The notes: generated by a model not told the origin, from the letters alone. A stretch of 64,000 nt of DNA from Salmonella enterica subsp. enterica serovar Typhimurium str. LT2 (GCF_000006945.2 NC_003197.2:3038001-3102000), one strand, 5' to 3'; positions 10,162-19,999 are shown, counted from the stretch's first letter. Made by a program: numbers and translations.

Positions 10162-10526
10162 GGCTTTGTTGAATAATTCAGAATCGGCCAACGATAAGGA
10201 TACAGGACTCCCACCGGAGCACTCGTTATACGAGCCTGACGCTGGTCGGCATTGCCAACAACGTCATCCGGTTCAGCGCTTTGACCATCGCCATCGCTTC
10301 ACCCACCTGCGCGTCATAGTTCCGCAGGCTCAGATGGCCGCCCAGCAAGGTTTTGATACGGAACATCGCTGTTTCCACTACTGAACGACGGTGATAGCCC
10401 ACTTTCTTTTCCAGACCTCATTGCTGCCGCTCCGATGTTGATTTTAAACTTTTGCTTTGCCATCGGAACCCGATGCTGAAACGACAGTAACGATTAGATC
10501 CGCCAATCTCTTTATTCAACAAAGCC
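10162..10526 (-). mobile_element. IS903-like (IS5 family) remnant with internal deletion
   Basis: The ends are matching 15-bp inverted repeats, GGCTTTGTTGAATAA at 10162–10176 and its complement at 10512–10526, as in IS903 and IS102. Inside, the minus strand codes for the transposase C-terminus (SVVETAMFRIKTLLGGHLSL and onward to ALNRMTLLAMP). At 365 bp the element has lost about two thirds of the normal length of about 1 kb, including the catalytic N-terminal part. The 9-bp flanks (ACAACATGA and CCTTCGGGA) are not a target duplication, so a rearrangement followed insertion. Confidence 0.88.
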
Positions 10527-10645
10527 CCTTCGGGATAGAGCTTCCGCTGAGCGGGAAAGTATGCCTTTGCAATTAATCAATAAAGTGTTGCGCGAGAAAT
10601 CGTGCATCTTTCAAGCACATCGTCTACTTTAATTAACCGATTCAT
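10527..10645 (-). pseudogene. alpA-type phage regulator pseudogene, truncated by the IS remnant
   Basis: From the ATG at 10645 the minus strand reads MNRLIKVDDVLERCTISRAT then LY, a TGA stop, and LIAKAYFPAQRKLYPEG before meeting the IS end at 10526. This is the helix-turn-helix start of an AlpA-family excisionase-like regulator (usual pattern RATLYRLIAKGQFP), so the TGA replaces an Arg codon. AlpA proteins are encoded in P4-like prophages and islands next to integrase genes. The downstream 130 bp (10646–10777) are AT-rich and contain the pphB promoter region. Confidence 0.75.
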
Positions 10646-10777
10646 AAAATATATATTATCTGTTCATTTCTAGCCTGTAGGATATTTTAATAACTGTATA
10701 TTTTAAACAATAAAAATTAATATTGGCCTACTTTTTTGTTATAATACCAGACTCCAAAATTGTGCTATAGGAACATC

Positions 10778-11434
10778 ATGGAATTAATTCGTTATGCTGA
10801 CATCAACAGCGATCTCTATCGCCACATTTGGGTCGTTGGTGATATTCATGGATGTTACTCCTTATTGTTAACCAGACTGGCTCAATTAAATTTCTCTCCT
10901 GATACCGATCTCTTGATCTCCACTGGAGATAACATTGATCGAGGAAAAGAAAACCTTGAAACACTGAGACTGTTAAATACCCCATGGTTTATTTCTGTAG
11001 TGGGTAATCATGAAGCTATGGCGCTTGACGCTTTTGAAACACAGGATGGCAATTTCTGGTATGTAAACGGTGGTTACTGGTACGACTCGGTCACCGAAAA
11101 AGACAGGCAAGAAGCCACTGAGCTATTACTAACTTTTAAGCAGCGTCCTCACATCATAGAAGTTGAAACGTCCTCAAAGAAGTACGTGATTGCCCATGCC
11201 GATTATCCAGATGACAGCTACGATTATGGGAAGCAAGTTGATATTGATAGCGTTCTATGGTCACGCGATCGTCTGCTTGGTTCGTTACAGGGGAATATCC
11301 ATCCAATACGCGGTGCGGATACTTTTATCTTCGGCCATATGATTGTTGACTACACAACAACATTCGCCAATCAAATCTACATTGACACCGGTTCTTTCTG
11401 TTCAGGCAATCTGTCTTTTTTTAAAATAAAGTAA
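10778..11434 (+). CDS. pphB: PphB, serine/threonine protein phosphatase 2
   Basis: A 218-residue metallophosphoesterase of the lambda phosphatase type. The metal-binding signature motifs are present in order: GDIHGC (about 21–26), GDNIDRG (about 50–56) and GNHEA (about 76–80), with a late GHM motif. PphB (PrpB) is a Mn-dependent cytoplasmic protein phosphatase linked to misfolded-protein signalling in E. coli. The start at 10778 follows AGGAAC; an upstream ATG at 10760 is less likely. It stands alone between mobile-element debris and the integrase remnant. The 170 bp after it hold no recognised element. Confidence 0.93.
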   Translation: MELIRYADINSDLYRHIWVVGDIHGCYSLLLTRLAQLNFSPDTDLLISTGDNIDRGKENLETLRLLNTPWFISVVGNHEAMALDAFETQDGNFWYVNGGYWYDSVTEKDRQEATELLLTFKQRPHIIEVETSSKKYVIAHADYPDDSYDYGKQVDIDSVLWSRDRLLGSLQGNIHPIRGADTFIFGHMIVDYTTTFANQIYIDTGSFCSGNLSFFKIK

Positions 11435-11605
11435 TCTGGAAATAGAATTATATAATATCAACCCTCCCTGCATTATGGGCAATGATATAGCCTTCAATAA
11501 GTACCATTGCCCATTCGTAATAGCGTCTAAATTTCGCGTTTTTCTGCCCATTTCAGCATTAAGATCGCAGGCCAAAAAAACGAAGCCGTAATCCGACGCA
11601 GGTAG

Positions 11606-12127
11606 TTACTCGATCGCCTGAGAAGAGTAAAGATCGCACAGCTCCAGATACCTATCGGAAGAAAACGCAATAACCGTGGTGGCGAAATGGATCGGCTTGC
11701 CTTCATGCAACACAATCTTGATTACAGTCTCGAGTTCGGAAGCATCCGTTTCCCTCTTAATTTTGTTGAAATTTCTCTTTGTTGCGAGCATGGTCTGAAC
11801 TAATTGCCTGGCAGCTTGCCTTGTTTCGTCAATATTTGGAAAATCGAACACATTTCCAACTTTTACTTTCAAGACAGAACTTGGCTTCCTACCCTCACTG
11901 ACATTACGATCTGACGAGGCTACTCTTCGCTGGATTACGTAGGTTTTTTTCGTCAAACTGGCTTTTACCCCGAAACCAGCAGGAGCTTCTCTGTGGTCAT
12001 CGAAAACAGTGTAGAGTTTTTGAGCTGGGTTAGCTTCGAAAACGATTTTTCCAGAGCGACTGAGTGCAGGCTTAACATTGATACTTAACTTGTTGATAAT
12101 GAAAGGCTGGCTGAGAGTTGTTTTCAA
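11606..12127 (-). pseudogene. N-terminal fragment of a tyrosine recombinase (integrase)
   Basis: An open frame of 173 residues. Residues about 25–75 show the arm-binding pattern of prophage/island integrases (KLYTVFDDHREAPAGFGVKA then SLTKKTYVIQRRV), followed by an SVLKVKVGNVFDFPNIDETR segment like the KLGDYP…EAR region of that family and a helical core-binding stretch. The catalytic domain with the Arg, His-x-x-Arg and Tyr residues is missing: the frame ends after an unrelated tail. It lies 158 bp from the mutS start, at the junction with conserved chromosome. Databases may list it as a hypothetical protein; I call it a decayed integrase. Confidence 0.65.
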
Positions 12128-12285
12128 AGTATCACCCCTGTTGTAGTCCAGGAATGATGAGAATGTAACCTGTCACATTTTAGGCTACAGGTGAGCTACA
12201 AATTTATGGGTTTATGTGAGTTTATAAGGGTTTTACCTGGGGCCACATGAGCACTTGAAAGAATAAAAAAACGAGTAAAATCAAT

Positions 12286-14853
12286 ATGAATGAGTCATTT
12301 GATAAGGACTTCTCCAACCACACCCCGATGATGCAGCAGTATCTCAAGCTGAAAGCCCAGCATCCGGAGATCCTGCTCTTTTATCGTATGGGAGACTTTT
12401 ACGAGCTGTTTTATGACGACGCAAAGCGTGCGTCGCAGTTGCTCGATATTTCGCTGACCAAACGCGGCGCATCGGCTGGCGAACCTATCCCTATGGCGGG
12501 TATCCCGCACCACGCCGTAGAAAACTACCTCGCGAAACTGGTCAATCAGGGCGAATCCGTCGCTATTTGCGAACAGATTGGCGATCCGGCCACCAGCAAA
12601 GGTCCCGTTGAACGTAAGGTCGTGCGTATCGTTACGCCTGGCACTATCAGCGATGAAGCCCTGTTACAGGAGCGTCAGGATAACCTGCTGGCGGCTATCT
12701 GGCAGGATGGTAAAGGTTACGGTTACGCCACGCTGGATATCAGCTCCGGGCGCTTTCGTCTGAGCGAACCCGCCGACCGTGAAACGATGGCCGCAGAGCT
12801 GCAGCGCACCAATCCCGCCGAACTGTTGTATGCCGAAGATTTTGCTGAAATGGCGTTAATAGAGGGACGCCGGGGTCTGCGCCGTCGCCCGTTGTGGGAG
12901 TTTGAGATTGATACCGCCCGCCAGCAGTTAAATCTGCAGTTCGGTACGCGGGATCTGGTCGGTTTCGGCGTCGAAAATGCCTCGCGTGGATTATGTGCGG
13001 CAGGCTGCCTGTTACAGTACGTAAAAGATACCCAGCGCACCTCCCTGCCGCATATTCGTTCCATTACGATGGAACGCCAGCAGGACAGCATCATTATGGA
13101 TGCCGCGACCCGCCGCAATCTGGAAATTACCCAGAACCTGGCCGGTGGTGTCGAAAATACCCTCGCCGCGGTGCTTGACTGTACCGTGACGCCAATGGGT
13201 AGCCGAATGCTTAAACGCTGGCTGCATATGCCGGTACGAAATACCGACATATTACGTGAACGCCAGCAGACCATCGGCGCCTTGCAGGACACCGTCAGCG
13301 AACTGCAACCGGTGCTGCGTCAGGTCGGCGATTTGGAGCGTATCCTTGCGCGTCTGGCGCTGCGCACCGCGCGTCCGCGCGATCTCGCCCGAATGCGTCA
13401 CGCCTTCCAGCAGCTGCCGGAATTGCACGCTCAGCTTGAAACCGTTGACAGCGCGCCGGTACAGGCGTTGCGTAAAAAAATGGGCGATTTCGCCGAGCTG
13501 CGCGACCTCCTGGAACGCGCCATTATTGACGCGCCGCCGGTACTGGTCCGCGACGGCGGCGTTATTGCGCCCGGCTACCATGAAGAGCTGGACGAATGGC
13601 GCGCGCTGGCGGACGGCGCCACCGATTATCTCGATCGTCTGGAAATTCGCGAGCGCGAGCGTACCGGGCTGGATACGCTGAAAGTCGGCTATAACGCGGT
13701 ACATGGTTATTACATTCAGATTAGCCGTGGTCAAAGCCATCTGGCGCCCATCAATTATGTGCGTCGCCAGACGCTGAAAAATGCCGAACGCTACATTATT
13801 CCTGAGCTTAAAGAGTACGAAGATAAAGTTCTGACCTCGAAAGGCAAAGCGCTGGCGCTGGAAAAACAGCTATATGACGAATTGTTTGATCTGCTGTTGC
13901 CGCATCTGGCCGATTTACAGCAGAGCGCCAACGCGCTGGCGGAGCTGGATGTGCTGGTTAACCTGGCCGAACGCGCCTGGACGCTGAATTACACCTGCCC
14001 GACATTTACCGATAAACCCGGTATCCGTATTACCGAAGGTCGCCACCCGGTGGTTGAACAGGTACTGAATGAGCCGTTTATCGCTAACCCGCTCAATTTA
14101 TCGCCGCAGCGCCGGATGTTGATCATTACCGGCCCCAATATGGGCGGTAAAAGTACCTATATGCGACAAACGGCATTGATTGCCCTGCTGGCCTATATCG
14201 GCAGTTACGTTCCGGCGCAAAACGTGGAAATCGGCCCCATCGACCGTATTTTTACCCGCGTCGGCGCAGCGGACGACCTGGCCTCCGGGCGTTCGACCTT
14301 TATGGTGGAGATGACCGAAACCGCGAACATTCTGCATAATGCCACGGAAAACAGTCTGGTATTGATGGATGAAATCGGGCGCGGTACCTCCACGTATGAC
14401 GGGCTGTCGTTGGCCTGGGCCTGCGCGGAGAATCTCGCGAATAAGATTAAAGCGTTAACGCTGTTCGCTACCCACTACTTCGAGCTGACCCAATTACCGG
14501 AGAAAATGGAAGGCGTGGCGAACGTCCACCTGGATGCGCTGGAACACGGCGATACTATCGCGTTTATGCACAGCGTGCAGGACGGCGCGGCAAGTAAGAG
14601 CTATGGCCTGGCGGTCGCGGCGCTTGCGGGCGTCCCTAAAGAAGTCATCAAACGCGCGCGCCAGAAACTCCGCGAGCTGGAAAGCATCTCGCCCAATGCG
14701 GCGGCAACGCAGGTGGACGGCACGCAAATGTCGTTGCTTGCCGCCCCGGAGGAGACATCGCCTGCCGTTGAAGCGCTGGAGAATCTCGATCCGGACTCCC
14801 TGACGCCACGCCAGGCGCTGGAGTGGATCTATCGGCTGAAAAGTCTGGTGTAA
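12286..14853 (+). CDS. mutS: MutS, DNA mismatch recognition protein
   Basis: An 855-residue protein of the usual Salmonella length. The mismatch-binding domain I contains [15 protein letters not shown] with the Phe-x-Glu wedge (about 36–38). The connector, core and clamp domains follow. The ATPase carries Walker [14 protein letters not shown] at about 614–626, Walker [17 protein letters not shown] near 690, and the signature STFMVEM. The C-terminal tail mediates tetramer formation. MutS binds base mismatches and starts methyl-directed repair with MutL and MutH. The gene appears intact, so no mutator phenotype is predicted. Confidence 0.99.
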
Positions 14854-14859
14854 ACGTGT

Positions 14860-14890
14860 CAGACCCGATAGCGCCGCGCTATCGGGTCTG
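14860..14890. terminator. Perfect hairpin between convergent mutS and the NTF2-like gene
   Basis: CAGACCCGATAGCG (14860–14873) pairs exactly with CGCTATCGGGTCTG (14877–14890) around a 3-base loop. There is no T-run on either side, so this is either a bidirectional terminator of weak type or an mRNA 3'-end stabiliser. It lies just after the mutS stop and 18 bp from the stop of the facing gene. Confidence 0.6.
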
Positions 14891-14908
14891 CGCGCCGGAA
14901 CAGGCTTT

Positions 14909-15289
14909 TCAGGCTGTGACTGTCGTTTCGTGTAAATGACGCCAGACTATCCGTCCTCTTTCCCTTTTTAAAATGACCGTCGACCAGCGTACCGTCTCGG
15001 CCTGGCCCGGCAGTTGCTGTCGCTCACGATAACGCAGCGCGGCGCCTTCCGGCCACTCCGCCACAAGGTCAATGTGCTCAACCACGATAACCAGACCCGG
15101 GCGACACGCGCGCTGCGCCTGGAAAAAAGCGCCCAGCGCCGGATAATCCAGACAAACACCGCCTGGCGTTATCATCGTAAAATCAGCAGCGAAACGCGCT
15201 ATCAACGCCTCCAGGCTACCCACCCCCTTACTAAGCCAGTTCTCAATCGCCGCATGGGCATGAATAATTTCTTCTTTATATGGATTCAT
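14909..15289 (-). CDS. NTF2-like (SnoaL/DUF4440-type) protein
   Basis: A 126-residue protein starting MNPYKEEIIHAHAAIENWLS. The pattern of an N-terminal helix pair, then a cone of strands with DFTMITPGGVCLDYPALGAF, fits the SnoaL/DUF4440 branch of the NTF2-like superfamily. Such proteins bind small molecules or act as enzymes, and the substrate here is unknown. It begins at 15289 and overlaps the stop of the MFS gene upstream by 4 bp, so it is probably co-expressed with that pump and may act on the same compound. The start is supported by AAGGA just upstream. Confidence 0.8.
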   Translation of the reverse strand: MNPYKEEIIHAHAAIENWLSKGVGSLEALIARFAADFTMITPGGVCLDYPALGAFFQAQRACRPGLVIVVEHIDLVAEWPEGAALRYRERQQLPGQAETVRWSTVILKRERGRIVWRHLHETTVTA

Positions 15290-16494
15290 GATCTTTCCTT
15301 TTTCAGGCACAGAAGCGCCTGTCTATTGTTTAGACAGACAGCGTAAATAAGGGGCAGCAGGGTGATACCGGCGGCGGCAATAAAGGTCCAGCGATAAGCA
15401 ACCTCAAGCGACATAACGCGCTGGAGCGCATTTAACAGCAGCGTCAACAGCGTCGCGCCAAGGAAAAAGCTGATCTGACGATTAAGATTCCATAGCGCGC
15501 TGGCGTCAGGCATGTCCCGGCGAGCAATAGTCAGGAAAGCGCCACTCTGCGCGGTACTGCTGCACAAACTGCCGCCAGCGCCCATTAAGGCGAATATCAT
15601 CATCAGTACACGGTGCGATGTCGCAGGCGTAACGTTAGTTAAAAGCAGTATCCCTGCGGCCTGAAGAAGACAGCCGACGATAATCAGCGGACGCGGCCCA
15701 AGCCGATTGAAGTAACGTCCGGTAAGCATAATGGCGACAAATGAAGCGATCGACCAGGGGATCATCAGCGACCCCGCCGCCGCAGGCGATAGCTGCGCGA
15801 CGTTCTGTAGATAAAACATCCCGACCACGCTGATACCAATGAACATACCCGGCACACACAGATAGACGATCATGGCAAAACGCAGCAGCCTGTCCGTCAA
15901 CAACGGCAGATGGAGCAATCTTGCTGACGCCATTGTCGTCGACGCGACATTCAGCCAACGATAAGCGAGCAATAAGGTGAGAACGGCCACCGGCAGCGTG
16001 GCAAAGAATATCCAGCGCCAGCCGCACGTTTCCACCAGCAGCCCGCCAATCGCAGGCGAACATGCCGGCGCCAGTAGCGCCACCATCATGACAACCGATG
16101 ACACGCCAGCGCGTTCATGCGGTTTAAACTGTTGCCAGGTTAACGCCTGACCAACCGGGATCAATAAGCCACCGCCCGCCCCCTGCACAATACGCCAGAA
16201 AACAAGGCTGTGTAATGAATCGGCAAAACCTGCGGCAGCGGCGGCAACGCTAAACAGAATGAGCGAAAATATGATCAGCCGTCGTGCGCCGAGATAACGC
16301 GAAAGAAACGCGCTAAACGGAACGATCAGCGTTAATCCTGCGATATAACCGTTACTCACCCATGCCAGCGCCGATATGGACGTATGCAGATCCACGGACA
16401 TCGCAGGAAAAGCCACGCTGGCAATAAACAGATTAATCAGATCAAGAAAGAAGCCGAGCAGGTAAACCACTGCCACTTTACTGCGATACGTCAT
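15286..16494 (-). CDS. MFS transporter, probable drug or metabolite efflux pump
   Basis: A 402-residue major facilitator protein with about 12 hydrophobic segments. The DHA-type motif around GARRLIIFSLILFSVAAAAA sits in the loop after TM2, and GAGGGLLIPVGQAL near residue 110 resembles the antiporter region of DHA2 drug exporters. The ATG at 16494 is chosen because the region further upstream is the divergent promoter. It is transcribed away from the LysR gene, with a perfect palindromic operator between them. The substrate is not predictable. Confidence 0.88.
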   Translation of the reverse strand: MTYRSKVAVVYLLGFFLDLINLFIASVAFPAMSVDLHTSISALAWVSNGYIAGLTLIVPFSAFLSRYLGARRLIIFSLILFSVAAAAAGFADSLHSLVFWRIVQGAGGGLLIPVGQALTWQQFKPHERAGVSSVVMMVALLAPACSPAIGGLLVETCGWRWIFFATLPVAVLTLLLAYRWLNVASTTMASARLLHLPLLTDRLLRFAMIVYLCVPGMFIGISVVGMFYLQNVAQLSPAAAGSLMIPWSIASFVAIMLTGRYFNRLGPRPLIIVGCLLQAAGILLLTNVTPATSHRVLMMIFALMGAGGSLCSSTAQSGAFLTIARRDMPDASALWNLNRQISFFLGATLLTLLLNALQRVMSLEVAYRWTFIAAAGITLLPLIYAVCLNNRQALLCLKKERS

Positions 16495-16565
16495 TATGCA
16501 TCCTCCGTCAGAGGCGCTAATGTAGCCGTCCGGAGAAAGCCAGATAAGTCCGCGCTTCAACGATA

Positions 16566-16590
16566 TACTGTCAAAATAATTTTGACAGTA
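16566..16590. promoter_or_regulatory. Perfect 12-bp-arm palindrome, probable LysR operator
   Basis: TACTGTCAAAAT-A-ATTTTGACAGTA is an uninterrupted palindrome of 25 bases centred on 16578. It lies 13 bp before the lysR-type start and 71 bp before the divergent pump start, and overlaps AT-rich promoter-like sequence. The symmetry and place fit binding of the adjacent LysR regulator for autoregulation and pump control. Operator function is inferred from position. Confidence 0.75.
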
Positions 16591-16602
16591 AAGGAGCTCG
16601 CC

Positions 16603-17514
16603 ATGCTCAATTTGCAGCGTATGTCGCTGTTTATCGCCGTGGTAGATAGCGGCAGCTTCACGGCCGCCGCCGCCGCATCGGGCCAAACAAAAGCGGTAGT
16701 GAGTTTTAATATTCGGCAGCTTGAAAAAGAGCTTGGCGTAACGTTACTGCTACGTTCCACCCGACGATTGACGCTCACAGACGCCGGCGTCCTCTTTTAC
16801 CAAAAAGGCGTGAATTTACTCAACGCAGCGAAAAATTTGCAGGATGAAGTGCGTGCCAGCCATAGTGGGCTGGGCGGCGAGTTACGTATTACCACTACGC
16901 CCGAGTTTGGCGAACAGGTGATCATTCCGTTACTGGCGCAGTTTAGTCAGCGCCATCCCGATCTCCGTATTCGGCATATGTCCTCATCACATCATGCCGA
17001 TTTAATTGCCGAGCGCTTTGATGTGGCGATTCGGCTTGGCTCGCTGGCCGACTCCCGCTATCGCGCCGCGCTGATATCCCGCTTTACCATTCTGCCGGTC
17101 GCCGCGCCGCAGTGGCTCGCCCGCAACCCCGTGTCGTCGCTGGAGTCGTTGGCTCAGGCGGAATGGATTATTCATGAGCGATTACCTACGCCGCTACGGT
17201 GGACAGTAACGAGTAATCATGGCCAACACTCACGCCTGGAGATAAGCAAAGCCGGCAAAATTTCTGTCGACAGCGCGCGCTCGCTGATGGCCTTCGCTCT
17301 CGCGGGAAGCGGCGTCGCATTACTGCCGCAATGGTTAGTCAACACCGCACTGGAGGATGGAACGTTAATTCACGTGTTACCCGACTATCATTTTCCCCGT
17401 CAGGGCATTTATGCCGTTTACCCGGACGCCCGCCATGTATCGACAAAAGTACGCGCATTTATTGATTTTTTACGTTCGCAATGGGATTGCGGGGAGCACG
17501 CCCCATCATCGTAG
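16603..17514 (+). CDS. LysR-family transcriptional regulator
   Basis: A 303-residue LysR protein. Residues 1–60 form the winged helix-turn-helix (MLNLQRMSLFIAVVDSGSFT, then AAAAASGQTKAVVSFNIRQL). Residues about 90–300 form the periplasmic-binding-like effector domain. AAGGAG at 16591–16596 fixes the ATG at 16603. Divergent placement from the MFS pump suggests it controls that operon in response to an unknown ligand. A hairpin follows the stop. Confidence 0.92.
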   Translation: MLNLQRMSLFIAVVDSGSFTAAAAASGQTKAVVSFNIRQLEKELGVTLLLRSTRRLTLTDAGVLFYQKGVNLLNAAKNLQDEVRASHSGLGGELRITTTPEFGEQVIIPLLAQFSQRHPDLRIRHMSSSHHADLIAERFDVAIRLGSLADSRYRAALISRFTILPVAAPQWLARNPVSSLESLAQAEWIIHERLPTPLRWTVTSNHGQHSRLEISKAGKISVDSARSLMAFALAGSGVALLPQWLVNTALEDGTLIHVLPDYHFPRQGIYAVYPDARHVSTKVRAFIDFLRSQWDCGEHAPSS

Positions 17515-17517
17515 CCA

Positions 17518-17542
17518 GTCCGGGAGCATTGCGCTCCCGGAC
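17518..17542. terminator. Hairpin between convergent lysR-type gene and permease gene
   Basis: GTCCGGGAGC (17518–17527) pairs perfectly with GCTCCCGGAC (17533–17542) around a 5-base loop. It lies between the stops of two convergent genes, so a bidirectional terminator role is likely. No strong T-run is seen on either strand. Confidence 0.6.
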
Positions 17543-17555
17543 GGATAATACTGTC

Positions 17556-19052
17556 TTAATCCTTAACTACCAGCTTGTCTTTGATCCCCTGCGCCTGCCA
17601 ACGCACCCACAGCATAATTGCCGCCAGAACAACAATCGGCAGTAACGGATCGAGCCAACTACCGCCGGAACCGAACAGCAGGTTAATCAGCACCACGCCG
17701 GTGCCGCCAATCGCCCAGGCAATGGTCGTCGGTACAGACCAAACCACCATCTGCTGTTTGACATCAGAGACACCCATCATGCGGTTAACCACCCAGAACA
17801 GGCTATCGTTGAAGTAGCCGAAGAACAGCGACCCCATCGTTGCGGCCTGAGCGGCAAGCAACATATTGATGCCGGGGATCTGCGCCAGGATCGGCGCGGA
17901 AATCGAGGCGGCAGTGATCATCGCCACCGTCCCCGATCCCTGAATCAGGCGTACCAACGTCGCCACGATAAACGGGATCAGGATCGGCGAGATCGGCAGG
18001 TTGGCAACCTGCTCCGCCAGCTGTTGCCCCGCGCCGCTGTCGCGCAGGATCGCGCCCAACGCGCCGCCAGCGCCCGTGACCAGTAAGATAATCCCGGCGC
18101 TTTGCAAGCCCTCTTCCAGACGCTCTGCGGTGGTATGTTTATCCATGCGCGGCACCAGCGTATACACCGCCAGCAGAACGCTGATGGCCAACGCGATCAC
18201 CGGACTTCCCACAAAGTTGATTGCCTGTACCACCGGATGCGTCGCCAGGCCGGACCATCCTTCTACAGTGGCGAGGGTGGAACAGATAGCCTTCAGGAAG
18301 ATCAGCACGATCGGCACCACAATAGGCAGCAGAGAAAGCGTCAGGCTCGGCAGTTCCTTTTGCTCTTTCTCTTTATTGTACTGCTCCAGCGCGGCATTGA
18401 CTTCATCGGCGTTCAGCGTGCGCGGCACGAAATCAGGGTAGCGTTTATCCAGCCACTGCGCATAGAACACAATGCCGATCACACAGGGCACCGCCAGCGC
18501 CATCCCGGTCAATAACATTGCGCCGATGTCGACGTTAAAAATCCCGGCTACCCCCAGCGGACCGGGCGTCGGAGGTACCGTATGGTGAGTGACCACCAGC
18601 CCGCCCGCCAGCGCGACGCCCAGCGTCAGTAGCGAACGCTTACCGCTTTTCGCCAGCGCTTTCGCCACCGGATAAAGAATGACAAAAGCGGAATCGACGA
18701 AAATGGGGATGCTGACAATATAACCCGTGATCGCCAGCGCCCACTCTTCACGGCGTTTCCCCAGCCATTTGATAAAGCTCCAGGCGATACGCTCCGCCGC
18801 GCCGGAAACCTCCAGCAAGCGCCCCATCATTACGCCGAGACCAATCACCAGGCCAATGCTGCCCAGCGTCGTACCGAATCCGCTGGTGATGACAGAGAGC
18901 GTTTTATCAATGCCCATTCCCCCCAACAGACCGGCAATACAGGCCGCCGCCAGCATCGCGATCAGCGCATGAACACGGGTGCGTAACACCAGCCATACCA
19001 GCACGAAAACGGCAACGATCAGACCGATAATTGGGGTCGGTAAACTTGTCAT
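17556..19052 (-). CDS. GntP-family permease for four-carbon sugar acids
   Basis: A 498-residue inner-membrane protein with about 12–14 hydrophobic segments. GntP-family features include GFGTTLGSIGLVIGLGVMMG near residue 60 and the THHTVPPTPGPLGVAG signature near 155. It is in the position of ygbN of E. coli but longer than the roughly 454 residues I recall for YgbN. It overlaps denD by 4 bp and ends the sugar-acid operon, so it probably imports erythronate, threonate or a related acid. Exact substrate is inferred from context. Confidence 0.88.
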   Translation of the reverse strand: MTSLPTPIIGLIVAVFVLVWLVLRTRVHALIAMLAAACIAGLLGGMGIDKTLSVITSGFGTTLGSIGLVIGLGVMMGRLLEVSGAAERIAWSFIKWLGKRREEWALAITGYIVSIPIFVDSAFVILYPVAKALAKSGKRSLLTLGVALAGGLVVTHHTVPPTPGPLGVAGIFNVDIGAMLLTGMALAVPCVIGIVFYAQWLDKRYPDFVPRTLNADEVNAALEQYNKEKEQKELPSLTLSLLPIVVPIVLIFLKAICSTLATVEGWSGLATHPVVQAINFVGSPVIALAISVLLAVYTLVPRMDKHTTAERLEEGLQSAGIILLVTGAGGALGAILRDSGAGQQLAEQVANLPISPILIPFIVATLVRLIQGSGTVAMITAASISAPILAQIPGINMLLAAQAATMGSLFFGYFNDSLFWVVNRMMGVSDVKQQMVVWSVPTTIAWAIGGTGVVLINLLFGSGGSWLDPLLPIVVLAAIMLWVRWQAQGIKDKLVVKD

Positions 19053-19999
19053 GACCTCCCCTCCATATCATCTTGTCGAAAGCGTTCGATAATGTCATCG
19101 AAGCGTTTATCGGCGACAAAACCTAACGCCAGCGCACGCTGGTTATCGATACGTCCCGGCCAGGAGGCAACAATTTTCTCGACGCCTTCGTCGCGCTGAT
19201 GCGTAACCCGATCGCGCGCCGCCTGGCCGCCCGCCTGACACAACGTTTCCAGCATCTCGCCCACGGTTACGCTGATCCCGGGTAAGTTGATGCTGCTCGC
19301 CTCGCCAGGCGCGGGTAACGTTGCGGCCAGCGACAGGTTATGGATCACCGTCGCCGGGCTGGAAATCCACAGCCGCAAACTTTCCGACACCGGGCAGACG
19401 GTCGTCTCGCCCTGCAACGGTTCACGAATAATCGCGCTGACAAAAGAAGAAGCGGCGCGGTTTGGTTTACCCGGGCGAACACAGATCGTCGGCAAACGCA
19501 GCGCCAGCCCATCCACATAGCCTTTGCGGGTATAGTCGTTGACCAACAGTTCACAGGCGGCCTTCTGCGCGCCATAAGACGAGCGCGGCGTGAGCGCGGT
19601 GGTATCGGTGACGCATTCCGGCAGCGTACCGCCATAAACGGCAAGCGAGCTGGAGAAGACAAAACGAATTTTCTGCGGTTGTCGACGACACGCCTCAAGT
19701 AACTGGCGGGTAAGATCCAGGTTAACTTTCCATCCCAGATCGAAATCGTCTTCCGCATGACTGCTGACAATCGCAGCGAGATGATAAACAACAGAGGTAT
19801 TAGCGGTAATCACACTCTCCAGCACGCCCGGCTGGGTTAAGTCAGCCTCCAGGCAGCGTAAACGAGGGGAATCTGATAACCGTGCAGGCATTTTTAAATC
19901 AACAAGAAGCAGTTCGTTAAACGCCAGCGATGAGTTTAATAAGGCGCTTGCGAGTTTCTGGCCTAAAAAGCCGCCCCCGCCGGTAATGATAATCTGCAT
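19049..19999 (-). CDS. denD: DenD, D-erythronate dehydrogenase
   Basis: A 316-residue short-chain dehydrogenase/epimerase-type protein. The NAD-binding motif GGGGFLGQKLA occurs at residues 7–17 and the catalytic Tyr-x-x-x-Lys as SSYGAQKAACE at about residue 145. DenD oxidises D-erythronate to 2-oxo-D-tetronate, which enters the pathway through OtnI, OtnK and OtnC. This function was assigned to this family from such gene clusters; here identity rests on context and fold. The end overlaps the permease by 4 bp. Confidence 0.88.
   Translation of the reverse strand: MQIIITGGGGFLGQKLASALLNSSLAFNELLLVDLKMPARLSDSPRLRCLEADLTQPGVLESVITANTSVVYHLAAIVSSHAEDDFDLGWKVNLDLTRQLLEACRRQPQKIRFVFSSSLAVYGGTLPECVTDTTALTPRSSYGAQKAACELLVNDYTRKGYVDGLALRLPTICVRPGKPNRAASSFVSAIIREPLQGETTVCPVSESLRLWISSPATVIHNLSLAATLPAPGEASSINLPGISVTVGEMLETLCQAGGQAARDRVTHQRDEGVEKIVASWPGRIDNQRALALGFVADKRFDDIIERFRQDDMEGRS

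Noticed and set aside
10166..10384. A 72-codon plus-strand frame inside the IS903-like remnant
   Set aside because: The coding signal there is the transposase C-terminus on the minus strand.
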